Shown here: piece by piece, positions 38,747 to 48,700 of the stretch
Layout: every line of letters begins with the position of its first letter
Numbering within the stretch: the first letter of the stretch is position 1
Assembly (NCBI GenBank): GCA_022376465.1
Contig: JACDTU010000001.1
Span: forward strand, 558,001 to 622,000
Reading direction: 5' to 3'
Source: Cubamyces lactineus
Lineage: Eukaryota > Basidiomycota > Agaricomycetes > Polyporales > Polyporaceae
Length of the DNA stretch: 64,000 bases
The notes under the pieces: generated by a model
The model's input: the letters and a program-made list of their open reading frames with translations, nothing else
What the model was told of the DNA's origin: nothing
Databases searched by the model: none
Made by a program: the position numbers and the translations under genes

Positions 38747-39810
38747 ATGAGTGCGCCACACGCGATAACCACCGAGATTCTAGAGACACTCTCGCCCCAG
38801 AACAGATTATGCATAGAACGACTTAGGAGGCATCAACCGGAAGAAGTCGATCTGTTCGTTCGTCTCAACCAATCCTCACGACTGCATGAGACTCATTCCA
38901 AGCTCATAGCTCTAACTATCCTCGGGGTAAACTGGCGGCGGTTTTGGTCTTGCTGTTCGAGAAGGCTGGCGAACTGCGAGTCCTGTTGACCACCCGGTCA
39001 AAGTCTCTTCGCACACATCCCGGTCAAGTCGCGTTGCCCGGAGGCAGAGTTGATGCGACCGACGCAGACGTGTTTGAGACTGCAGTAAGCCTGCGCTCAT
39101 TTCTGTCGCGCTGACCGACGTGGAAGCTTTCTCGTAGTACCGCGAAGCGCATGAAGAAGTCGGCCTGCCCCGAGGCTACCCTCACGTCTATACTGTCTGC
39201 ACCCTGCGACCCTATATATCCTCTGCCAAACTCCTCGTTACACCAGTGGTCGCTCTCCTCACGAATCTTTCGATCATGGACAGTTTTGTGCCCTCACCCG
39301 GGGAGGTCGACCGAGTTTTTGAACACCCTCTCGAAGCTATACTTGATCCAAGTCTTGTAAGCAAAGAGAAGCTTGCACCGAAAGGTAGCGCGGATTGGCC
39401 ATACGAGGACGATCTTTATGTGAGGCGTTATTTACTTATATCGTGATTTATCGCACTCAATGAAACACAGAACTACTCCGACATAGATTTACCGTGGTTG
39501 GGGAATAGCACCTACCGCATGCACAGATTCCGCTCAACTGCCTTTGCGATCAAGGGGTTGACCTCAGATATTCTAGTGTGTGGTTTCACCGAATCCGTTC
39601 GTCAGCAATCTCTGACCATTCATTGGACAGATCGCGACCGCCGAAATCGCCTATGAGAAACCGCCGCTATACGAACGATACGCGCCTGGACAGCTACAGA
39701 CATTCGCGCCAATTCTGCGCATTCTAGAGGCAGACTATGGCGTGCAACACGCCGTGTCCGGCACTTCGACGCCAACGCCGAAGGTGGAAGTTGGTGTCCG
39801 CAGTGGTTAA
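38747..39810 (+). CDS. Nudix hydrolase, CoA diphosphatase type (Pcd1/NUDT7-like)
   Basis: About 282 residues from exons 38747-38853, 38910-39084, 39138-39419, 39471-39575 and 39631-39810, all in frame. Joining the first two exons gives EEVDLSNYPRGKLAAVLVLL, typical of the CoA-type Nudix start. HPGQVALPGGRVD follows, and the Nudix helix REAHEEVGL is completed across intron 2. In the Nudix signature Asp replaces one Glu, as is common in CoA/acyl-CoA hydrolases. Family members split CoA or oxidised CoA into phosphopantetheine and 3',5'-ADP, often in peroxisomes or mitochondria. No C-terminal SKL-type signal is seen (it ends VEVGVRSG), so location is open. Intron 1 has an unusual GTTCGT donor but keeps frame and gives the expected motif. 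Confidence 0.88.
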
Positions 39811-40134
39811 TATGCAGAGGTAATTGGCGCTACTTATACTCTTCCTTCAATTTGTACTTTGTTTATTCAATGCATCATCTATGCATCGACTACATGTATT
39901 ACTAACGCCTTCTTCACTTTGCAAGAAGCAAGGGACTTTGGACCCACTTGTACCATTCGTACCATGCACGGTCACATGACCGCGTTTGCACAGTCGCTTC
40001 AGAGTATGTAAAGGGTCCCCGAAGTCGGTGAAAAGTACCTGAGCACTTGCTGCATCTCGGTCTACGTCGTTCGTGTGCAGCACTTCGGATACTGGTGGTA
40101 GTGTCAGCCTCTTCGGTCCCGATATCAACCTGCT

Positions 40135-40238
40135 CCATATAATAGTCTCGGCGCGCAGCTACTCTCTCCTCCCTCCCACCACTCGCCTTTTTCCCTCTTC
40201 ACACCTACTACACCTACTTCTTCATCTATCTAGTTGTT
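40135..40238 (+). promoter_or_regulatory. TATA-like box and pyrimidine-rich leader
   Basis: A TATA-like ccatataatag at 40135-40145 lies about 95 bp before the ATG at 40239. From about 40160 to 40236 the sequence is almost pure C/T with some A (ctcctccctcccaccac and similar), as in leaders of strongly expressed basidiomycete genes. It supports transcription of the unusual array that follows. Confidence 0.55.
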
Positions 40239-40571
40239 ATGTTCTCTAAGTTCTCCTCTCTGCCTTTCCGCCGTGCCCGTGACGCTGGCCGTCGCAAGTC
40301 CGACTACATCAAGCTCACCGACTACACCGACCCCGCCGTGCCCCCCTCCCCGACCGGCTGGACCTGGTGCGATTCCATGCAAGTATGGCTCCCCGAAGAT
40401 CTCAACTTCTCCTCCGGCCTCATTTTCGGCAACAACCTCGCCTGCAACGGCTGCCAGACCCCAGCCCCCTCCCGTCCCAAGCTAGTCCAACGCCTCACGA
40501 GCTCCGAGTACTGGCGCCGCCCCCTCCAAATCCGCAAAAACCGCAAAAACGTTTCCATCGTCACCGACTGG
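40239..40571 (+). CDS. Codon-biased 5' coding exon of the hairpin-intron gene
   Basis: Open from the ATG at 40239 (MFSKFSSLPFRRARDAGRR, then KSDYIKLTDYTDPAVPPSPT, then GWTWCDSMQVWLPEDLNFS). Codons are strongly biased to C-ending ones (TTC, GAC, TAC, ATC, ACC, AAG), unlike most genes here and typical of highly expressed fungal genes. I do not recognise the family. The frame stays open to about 40900, but the bias fades after about 40560, so the exon probably ends near there or by 40795. How it is spliced to the downstream repeated exons, and whether those are coding, could not be decided. Confidence 0.5.
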
Positions 40572-40800
40572 TCGGTTGTGCGAGCTTCCGGCGTGACCTT
40601 CTCCCAGATACAACTCCAGGCTATTGGGAACGCCGAGTCTTCTTCCTGCTGTGGATCGGTGGGCAGCCTCCATTACCGTGGCTGTCAGCCGCCTGCTGAC
40701 ATTCGCATAGGCCAAGCCTTCCAGTGGTCTGCCTCGTCAATACCTCTTTTAGCGTTCTCGGAATCATCAAGGAGCTGCGCGCGCAAGGACGTCAGGTACG

Positions 40801-40873
40801 CTTCTGCGGGTGGGGTGGGCGGTGGGCGAGGGGTCATGGCCGAGGACCCTGCCGTCTGCTTCGCACGCCGAGG
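40801..40873 (+). ncRNA. Intronic hairpin, copy 1
   Basis: 73-nt hairpin starting 5 nt after the GT at 40796. Basal stem cttctgcg with cgccgagg (7 of 8 pairs), asymmetric internal loop, upper stem ggggtc with gaccct, loop atggccgag. The middle stem is weakened by an A-C mismatch and a G-T pair relative to copies 2 and 4. Confidence 0.6.
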
Positions 40874-41093
40874 CATTTCCATTCTATCTGCAGAAGAACA
40901 ATAAAACCACATAAAGAACTTGGCTAAACACCTATATCCCAAAGCGTTTCTTCTCTTTCTCTCCACCCTCTCTATTTCTCAGCTTAGATATCGGTCGTGA
41001 ACTTTCCCTCCAAAACCAAGCGTCGACGTCAAGGAGCTGCGTGCGCACAAGATGGCAAGGTGTCCACTCTTCGACCATGGGCGGACGAGGTAA

Positions 41094-41166
41094 CCTTGAC
41101 GTTGCTGGTAGGCGGCGGGCGAGGGGTCATGGCCAAGGACCCCGTCGTCTGCTTCGCGCGTCGAGG
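41094..41166 (+). ncRNA. Intronic hairpin, copy 2
   Basis: 73 nt, starting 4 nt after the GT at 41090. Basal stem ccttgacg with cgtcgagg (8 of 8, one wobble), middle stem gcgggcga with tcgtctgc (8 of 8, two wobbles), apical stem ggggtc with gacccc (6 of 6), loop atggccaag, one bulged G. With copy 4 this is one of the two best-paired copies. Confidence 0.65.
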
Positions 41167-41373
41167 CATTCAGTTTTCAGAAGAAAATCACAAATCTCCG
41201 CGTCTGGTACGCTGAACATGTTAGAGCCCGCAGCCTTCCGTTCCGTTCCCCCTAGATTTCTCCAGGTTTTGTGAAGGTCGAGCGTTAACATAGAATCAAC
41301 GAGCTGCGTGCGCGGAAGACTCAAGTGCAAAATGGCAAGATGTCTGCTCCCGGCATTGGGGCGGACTAGGTAA

Positions 41374-41446
41374 CCCCGGCGTTGCTGGTGGGCGGCGGGC
41401 GAGGGGTCATGGCCGAAGACCTCGTCGTCGGCTTCGCGCGTCGGGA
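41374..41446 (+). ncRNA. Intronic hairpin, copy 3
   Basis: 73 nt, starting 4 nt after the GT at 41370. Basal stem ccccggcg with cgtcggga (7 of 8). Apical stem ggggtc with gacctc keeps pairing through a G-T wobble. Loop atggccgaa. One G-G mismatch in the middle stem. Confidence 0.62.
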
Positions 41447-41650
41447 TATTCATTTCTTTCAGAAGAAAACACAAAACTTCGCGTCTGGTACGCTGAACAT
41501 GTTAGACTCCGTAGCTCTTCCCTCTTCTCCACAGCTTCTGCGACACCCTGTTCATCGAGACCAAGCTACGACCTCAACGAGCTGCGTGCGCGGAGAAGAC
41601 GTCAACAGGTTCGCCCTTCAGTCCCGCCAAGAGGGGGGGCGAATAGGTAA

Positions 41651-41723
41651 CCCCGGCGTTGCCGGTGGGCGGCGGGCGAGGGGTCATGGCCGAAGACCTC
41701 GTCGTCTGCTTCGCGCGTCGGGG
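41651..41723 (+). ncRNA. Intronic hairpin, copy 4
   Basis: 73 nt, starting 4 nt after the GT at 41647. Basal stem ccccggcg with cgtcgggg pairs 8 of 8, with changes on both strands relative to copy 2. Middle stem gcgggcga with tcgtctgc pairs fully. Apical stem ggggtc with gacctc. Confidence 0.65.
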
Positions 41724-41938
41724 ACGTTTGACTTGAAGAAAATTCAGATAAAATCCCGCATAGACTACGCTAAACACCTTAGACTCCTCGCCTCTCCTGC
41801 TTCCTTTCTTTTCCTTCTAGAGTCCCCGAACGACCCCTCAACACCAAGCATCGCCTTTAACGAGCTGCGCGTGCGTCAAGATAGGCAAGACAAATCTTCA
41901 AGCAACCCGTCCGCAAGTCCTGGACGATGTCAGGTACG

Positions 41939-42011
41939 CTTCGGCGTTGCTGGTGGGCGGCAGGCGAGGGGTCATGGCCGAGGACCCTGTTGTCCGCTTC
42001 GCGCGTCGAGG
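41939..42011 (+). ncRNA. Intronic hairpin, copy 5
   Basis: 73 nt, starting 5 nt after the GT at 41934. Basal stem cttcggcg with cgtcgagg pairs 8 of 8 using wobbles. Middle stem gcaggcga with ttgtccgc has one A-C mismatch. Apical stem ggggtc with gaccct, loop atggccgag. Confidence 0.62.
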
Positions 42012-42294
42012 CATTTTCCTCCTTCAGAAGAAAACCATAAAATACGCGCGCAGGCACGCTGAACACATTAGATTCCCATAGTCTCTTCTCCTGTTCTCGC
42101 TCTCGCTCTCCTCTCGTTCTCCTCTCGTTCTCGTCCTAGCTTCGTCGCAGATATCTCCAAAACACCAAAACACCGAGAAAACATCAAACCACAAAAACAG
42201 GTCAAAATCTCATACAAGGACGTCCACATCAACGAGCTGCGCGCGCGAACTCTCCCCCAAGTCCCCGCGTCGAAGAGCGGGCGGCCCAGGTATA

Positions 42295-42369
42295 CCCTTG
42301 CGTGCGGTGCGTGCGGGCGGGCGAGGGGTCATGGCCGAGGACCCCGTCTGTCGGTGCTGTGCGCCGGGG
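42295..42369 (+). ncRNA. Intronic hairpin, copy 6
   Basis: 75 nt, starting 5 nt after the GT at 42290. Basal stem cccttgcg with cgccgggg (7 of 8), apical stem ggggtc with gacccc, loop atggccgag. The middle stem and the downstream A-rich patch are more diverged than in the other copies. Confidence 0.55.
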
Positions 42370-42375
42370 AGGACT

Positions 42376-43235
42376 CGTCCTTCTTCTCCAGTAGACTCTC
42401 TCGCGTTGTCCCATGCTCGCTGAACACTCCTAGCCACAGTCCTCCCTTTTCTTTCCGGTTTCTCTGTTTATTTGTAGATTACCGAACGTGCGTGAAGCAC
42501 CGAAGATACCCTCCGGAGCCAAGACGACGACGATTCTGCGCACATCCCACGGCGGTTATGACATTCTCAGTAGATCGTTGGATTTGGGCTAGACGTCGGC
42601 GACGCCGGGCGAGGGGGTTGGCCTCCCTGTTGACCTCGGTGCCCTCGACGATGGTACAGTATCCCATCTCTTTCTCTCTTCTTTCTTCTTTTTCTCTTCT
42701 CGTTCTCTCTTCGTCCCTCTCTCTCCGCGCGCAACAGAACTTACCCGCATAGCCACGACTTCCAATCGACTGAGGGGGGCGACGCTACGAAGAGCCATGA
42801 AGGCGGCCAGACGAGCAGGTGAGTCACTCGTTCTGGTCCGGCGGCGTCGGACCACTATGCCCTCCCCAATCCGCAAAAAGCGTCCAAGCCAGGTGCGTCG
42901 GTATCGTACGCGCAAAGATCCGAGGTGCGTGGAGGGAGACCTGTGTGCGCTCACTTGCACAGACGCATCGCCTGTACGAAGCTAGTTAGCCGCGTAGAGC
43001 TTAGGTGGTGAGTGCTGGTTTATCTTGGCGCAGTTCCAGACTTGCTAACCGCAGATCATCCCAATCGCGAATGCGAGATCCTTGCCCACTCTTGAGGCGA
43101 TGCTGATCGCCCAGATCATTTGCCATGCTCGTAAGAATACACGTGTCGTGAACAAAAACGGTTGTAAACAGCTTCTGACATACATGTCATGAAGCCTAAA
43201 GTTGCGAACCACATCTCTTACCCAGATGATCTACT
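42376..43235 (+). other. 3' part of the hairpin-intron transcript and spacer
   Basis: After copy 6 there are further splice-like signals: an acceptor at 42477, a donor near 42654 with a C/T-rich intron to an acceptor at about 42738, a donor at about 42820, and an acceptor-bounded protein-like piece at 43055-43131 (IIPIANARSLPTLEAMLIAQ) after a cttgctaac branch site. I could not assemble these into one reading frame. A degenerate hairpin-core lookalike is at 42604-42650. The right end approaches the convergent 3' end of the dioxygenase gene. Confidence 0.35.
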
Positions 43236-45334
43236 TCACAGCGAGGGATGCCAAACGCTGCGCCCGTTGACGCTCGCAGTCGCAACGGTATCGCTCGTGA
43301 CAGGGTCCGGCGCGAATCGCTCACTCAGCACGGCGAGCTTCGAGCGATACTCGTCCATGCCAATGTACGCGCCGCACATCCGCCGCTTGCCGTTAAACGC
43401 AGACCGTCCGTGCAACACGCGGTGATTGTCCACGACTGCGAGCAATGCACGAGTGAGTATCGAACGGGCGAGCTGATTGACGGTCAGGTACACGTACCGA
43501 CGGCAGTCCCGGGAGAAAGCTGGACCCAGTATTCCGAGTCCGGACTCGACAGGTGCTTGTACCACGTCCTGATAGCATCATACCTACCAAAGTTCTCAGC
43601 GACGCCTCCTCACACACTACACACCATACCCGTCTACTCACCACGGCTCGACTTGGTCAGGCCTCAAGTTCCGCAACACGCTCCGGTCATCGTTATTCCA
43701 CCGCACCTGCACGAGCTCGCCGTCCTCGTGCTTCAGCACCGGGGTCTGGCGCGTGCTCGGCGTGTACAGCGCCTCGGGCTCGCCCGCCGCGTGCGTCGGA
43801 ACGGGTACGGTGGATAGGAGCTCGTATGCTTCCGGGTGTAGCTCTTTCAGGAGGGAGGCGACGTAGAAGCCGTCGACGAGCAGTGTCGCGCCGCCCGAGC
43901 CGCCTGTGTGCTCTAAGAGATGGAATAGCTGTAGGCCGCATGGGTCCGTCTGCAGCTTTGTTATTACCGTGGATACGATACGATAGATCTGCTTGGCTCA
44001 CGAAGTATGTCGTATCGGTATGTGCCCCCAGGGCTAACGTCGTGTAGGCTGTGTCTCCCTTGGCAAGGTCCGAGGTAAAGTCCCAAAACGTGCCATCTGA
44101 ACGATATGATAAGCCAATAGCGTAGGTCGCGATAGCTGCGACTTACACTGTGTTTCTCGAATGAAGCCTATCCGCCGAGATAGCTCCTCCGTCGCTTCGG
44201 GCGTCGCGGGTACACCCGACACAAAGCAGAACCCGAACTTGTCCTGCGAACCGCCCGACGTGAACTCCTGAGGTCTCAAGTTGTTCAGGATAGGTGCTTA
44301 CGACGTTCGAGAGCCACTTGAACAATCCGCGATTATCCTGGGCCATCGCCTCCTCGTATGTTACAGTAGGCGGATCCTGCTGTATCTTGGCGCCCCATAG
44401 TATCTTCCTGCACAAGATATTAGGGCGCGCTCATATGATACATGGTCATTGGGCTTACTCTGAAGATGATGTACGGGCCATGGGTGGGTCATACGAGTTG
44501 TGGCGAAGCCATGACCAAGGGTATAGCGATACATGAGGTTGCGATGAGGGCCCTGACAGCGAACATGAGCACATCAACGGCACCATTTGACCTGAGGCGC
44601 ACCCACAGTGCACTTCGAGCCCTTCCGGCTTGGACTGTACGTGCTTGGGCTTGATATCCGCTGGTATCTGCTTCAAGCGCTCAATCGACGTCCTGCAGCG
44701 ATCGCGCGAGGGAGCACACCCACATCAAAGGTATTCACAAGGCGTTGCTTCGTGATGGGGTGGAAGCATTCTGGACAGCGACAGTGGTCGCGCAGCCAGA
44801 TATGATGACTGACAGAGTGCAGCCGTCGGTCCGTCAACGAATTGGCTTGCCCCGTCCAGTCGTGATAAACACTCACTATCGAGAGTAGGTAGTCTCGTCC
44901 CAGCCTAGGACCACCTTCCGGTCATCTATCCTGCTCGTCGGCGGGGCTGCGACGACTCCAGGGGTCCCTAGCGAGGTAGAGGGTGCTGCAGAACTCGCAG
45001 ACGCAGAACCCGCATGTTTCGAGTGCGGAGGCGAAGTAGGAGGAGCAGAAGTACGCTTGACGGCGCTAGACGAGAAGGTCGCCCTGCGAACGGGAGCAGT
45101 GGGCCTGGCCGCGTTTCCGCCGGCCCTGCGTAACTTTGAGCGAAAAGGAAAGTCAATATGCCCAGACGTCGCACTCGAGCTTATATGGACATGGGACACG
45201 GGGTGCTGCATCTCCCGCCCCGCACGCACCGTGGTCGTATTCCTGGCGGCCGGACCAGGTACCCGCAGAGTTCGCGACGAGGTTTTGAGGCTTGCGATCA
45301 TGCCGCTCATCTTCCCACTTCGTAGACCCGTCAA
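43236..45334 (-). CDS. Trimethyllysine / gamma-butyrobetaine 2-oxoglutarate dioxygenase
   Basis: Fe(II)/2-oxoglutarate hydroxylase of carnitine biosynthesis. Exon 1 (45334 down to about 44884) encodes a Ser/Arg/Ala-rich, probably mitochondrial presequence ending VVLGWDETTYSR and joins in frame to HHIWLRDHCRCPECFHPITK, the N-terminal zinc-binding (DUF971-like) domain. KPEGLEVH and SLYPWSWLRHNSYDPP follow. The TauD-type catalytic domain contains DKFGFCFVSGVPATPEATEE, the HxD motif in LALGAHTDTTYFTDPCGLQL, and the distal His/Arg segment VVVDNHRVLHGRSAFNGKRR. It ends SVWHPSL at 43236. The presequence slightly favours trimethyllysine dioxygenase over the butyrobetaine enzyme; sequence reading alone cannot separate them. 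The start could also be a Met 8 or 11 codons downstream. Confidence 0.87.
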
Positions 45335-45772
45335 AGTAAGCTCCAGGTATAGACTGCTTAGATGGAGAGCGGGAGAACGGGAAGTACCTCAAGTCCAAGT
45401 TGGGCCTCTTGACGGAACGACGACACGCGCGCGGCCGGCAATTCCACTTCCAGATCCATCCCTCCCCCGTCCGATCCCCCGGCCCGCCCGCTCCAGATCA
45501 GCGCGTGCGCACCCAGAAAAGGCAATCGTTTATGTTCGCGGCAGGCATCCGTGCAGCATCCCATCAGGCGCGATCCGCCCTGGGCTGTCCCAGGCAGGCC
45601 AAGCATCCACAGATCATGGGCCAGCTCGAAAGCCTACTATGCGTGTGCGAACTGTTGCTTGATTGACTGACTGAATGACATGCTTGCAATGCTACAAATG
45701 TGATCCGTTTGCCTACTTCTCGCCCTCCCCCTCACGTGGTAATGCTACTCATAACCTCCCATACTCAGATAC

Positions 45773-48700
45773 TCAGATACTGTACCCAGCCGCGGCAAGC
45801 TCCTGCACAAACGGCCCCGTCACGCCCGCGTCCGTCCTCGCCAGCAGCTCCTTCACGTTCGGCGCCTTGCCCGACAGGCCCGAGAGCTCCTGCCCGATGA
45901 ACGCCTTCAGGTCCTTGACGTGCGCCACGGGGTCCACCGGCGCCGTCTCCGCCGCCGCGAGCCTAGAGTACGCCGCCTGGTATCCCGCCGTCTGCTCCTC
46001 GTAGTCGACCTGGGTGATCCCCGCATCCGGGTCCTCGTCTTCCTTCTTTGTCAGCAGCTGCTCCTCCTTGAACAGTTTCACGAGCGCCTGGAACGTCGGT
46101 GGCCTGTGCGCGTTCATGAGGCAATGTCATGCGGGAGTGAAAGAGGGGGGGTAAGCATACCATGCTTGGGCGAGAGGGTCGCGCAGCATGAGCGTCGACT
46201 GCGTGAGGAGTCGCGTCAGGCCGACAATAACGACCTTCCTGTCCTTCGGGGGCATTTTCGGCGCCTGCGGGATCACGAAGTTCGCCAACACCTGAGACCA
46301 CAGCCTATAACCGACTGTCAGTCACTTCACCCAACGCCTCAAAAATCCAACCGAGTTGCACTTACTGCGCCTGGATGGACTCGACCTCGTTGACGATGTA
46401 GTCCGGGGTGATCTCCTCCTTGCCGACGGCGAGGCAGAAGCCGAGGAAGTACACAAAGTGGTACACATACTTGTCCGTCTTGCTCGTCTGCATCCGCGTC
46501 AGGAGCGTGATGATGATCGACTTGAAGTATTGCTTCACGGTCGCCCTGCATATACACCATATCAGCGCACGCGGTTCCCTCTCCATAGATTACAGCCGAG
46601 GCGGTTGTTTAGTCAGAGAGAAGCACTCACGGAGGTGCGTGCTGCACGACCGACTGCAGCAGCTCGAAGCCCCAGCCATCGTTCAGCTTAGACGGAATCA
46701 ATCGCTGCTGAACGACACCCAGGACCTGCGTGATCTGGCCCTGGGCAACCATAGCCGGCGCGTCGCGCGCAAGGAACGCCTTCAGAAGCTTGACCAGACC
46801 TGGAATGCTGCCCTTCTGCTGCCACGCTGCGGGAGTAAGGAGGATGGGGAGCAGCGTCCGGTACTGCGCGGGCACGGCACCGGCGTGTAGGTCGAGCATC
46901 TGAGCGAGGATTTGGAAGACATAGGGGATGTACTCTGATGAGAGGTCAGATCAGGGTTGATGCAGAAAGCCGTTTACGGTACGGTACTCACGGTCGATGT
47001 CCTGCTGAAGGATTATCGTGAAAGGACCAAATAATGCCTGCTCGAAAGTCGGGAGCGTGCTTGGGTTCGCCTGGACAACGAACCTAAGAACGGACGATTC
47101 CCTTCAATTACCTCGTCGTCACCTTCAAGGGAAACGAGAGTACATACCGCATGAGCGCCGAGATGCTCTCGAAGATGTACTGGTCAAAATTGGGGTTACT
47201 CGGGTTCTTCGAGATAACACCCAGAATCGCGACCAGCCGCTGGAGCAGGCGCGCATACTCGTCCGCAAGCGCGCCCCGCGCGGTGACAATAACCCGCATC
47301 GCGCCTATACGGCATCCCTTCGTCAGCACGTCCGTTCCTCGCAGAACACCAGAACACCATCACGCAAAGCAACGGAACGTAGAGGAAGAGGAAAGAAGGC
47401 GACGACGAACATTTCATGAGGTAGTCGTTCTCCGCGACCTTCTCAGGCGTCGGCGCCTTCTCGACCTTCGACAGGAGCGCGTCGAGCATCTGCGGCGCGA
47501 TGTCCTTAATGTCCGCCGACGCAAACCTGCAACGTGCATGATCAGAACGGTTCGCATTGGTGGAATGTGCCAACAGGCGAGTAAGACGCACATGAGCTGG
47601 TTTCCTTGCCGGATGAACAGAATGCGCTCGATGCTGATCGCGGCATACGTATAGCACACGTAGTTCTCCGACGACAGGTGGCGAACGAGGGATGGGAGGA
47701 CCGACAGGAGCTGAGGCTTGACGAGCTACGGGATTTCAGTGCAAATGTGAGCGCGACTCGAACACATGAGTACGAGATGCCATTTTACCTGGTTCCGGAA
47801 CGTGTACAGGAAGCGAATCGCGTCGACCTGCAAGATAGGGTGAATGCTGCCTGGCTCAGCCTGCAAGTCCTGGAACACATGGTCCGAGAAGAACTGCACG
47901 ACGTCGATGAGCGCATTCGTCGACGTCACGCCGTGCTACACACAAAACACACACACATCAGTACCATGCCTTTTCAACAGCACATAAATTACATCTCGCT
48001 CTGCTTACCTGAGTCGTGCTCCCGCGCGTCGCGACGGCCGTCAGCAAGTAAATCGCCGTATCCTTCGCGCGCCAGTTCTCCGACTTGTTCGCGGCATACT
48101 CGTTCAAGCCCTGGCCGATCCACGCGCCGGTCACTTCCGTCGTTTCCGACTCGAGTCCGGAGGAAACGAGGGCACGAAGGACTTCCGCCGCGGCCTGCCG
48201 GCGAGTGACCGCGTCGTTGGACACACCCAGGCCACCCATCGACGGCAACGCGAGGTCCAGCCGGATGTATTCGAGCGGATCATCCTCAAACTGCTCCAGC
48301 TCGTGTTCTGCCTATACGTCAGCATACAGCGCACGTCTCTTCAGATTATAACCGACCTCGGAGAGAGACGTTGGGCACCACGACGCCCTGTACAAGCCCC
48401 GAGATTGTCTCCTTCGAGCTGAAGAGCTGCTTGTAGTAACCCGTCCGGATCGCTGACGCGATAAAACGCAACGACTGGGAGACGAGCTGTATAATGCCTT
48501 ACGTCAATAACATGCCTTAAACTAGGAGCGTGAGAGACAACTTACTCCGTCGTCTGCAACCGACGGCCTCTTTCCACCACCCACGAGGTCCCAGATTGCC
48601 CGGACGAAGGCCTCGACCGAGGCTGACGCCTGCAGCGTCTCCGGGTAAAGCTTGACATAGAGCTGGATGGCGCCGGGATCAGCAGGCCGTCAAACAAAGT

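Larger units (their letters stand above)
40741..42375 (+). repeat. Tandem array of six exon-intron units with intronic hairpins
   Basis: Six diverged units of about 277-356 bp. Each has an exon containing a CAA[G/C]GAGCTGCG core followed by GCGC-rich sequence, a good 5' splice site (AG|GTA), then within 4-5 nt a 73-75 nt hairpin, a conserved A-rich patch (mostly AGAAGAAAA-like), a ctRaaca word, a pyrimidine tract and a 3' splice site. Inferred exons: 40983-41089, 41266-41369, 41535-41646, 41821-41933, 42140-42289 and one from 42478. Lengths of 107, 104, 112, 113 and 150 nt are mostly not multiples of three. The hairpins are far better conserved than the exons or the rest of the introns. The array arose by tandem duplication; the pattern resembles host genes of intron-encoded small RNAs. 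Confidence 0.75.

Noticed and set aside
41094..41220. C/D-box snoRNA reading of the intron units (CTGA in cgctgaaca as box D)
   Set aside because: No RTGATGA box C at a consistent place, and the 5' position next to the splice site is atypical.
40817..42350. Minus-strand open frames through the hairpin array with repeated DPSPAAHQQRR-like peptides
   Set aside because: They arise from the reverse complement of the conserved hairpin core, shift frame from copy to copy and lack splice or start context.
43055..43131. Protein-like piece IIPIANARSLPTLEAMLIAQ after a good branch site and acceptor
   Set aside because: Could not be joined to any coding exon on either side; mentioned only within the spacer entry.
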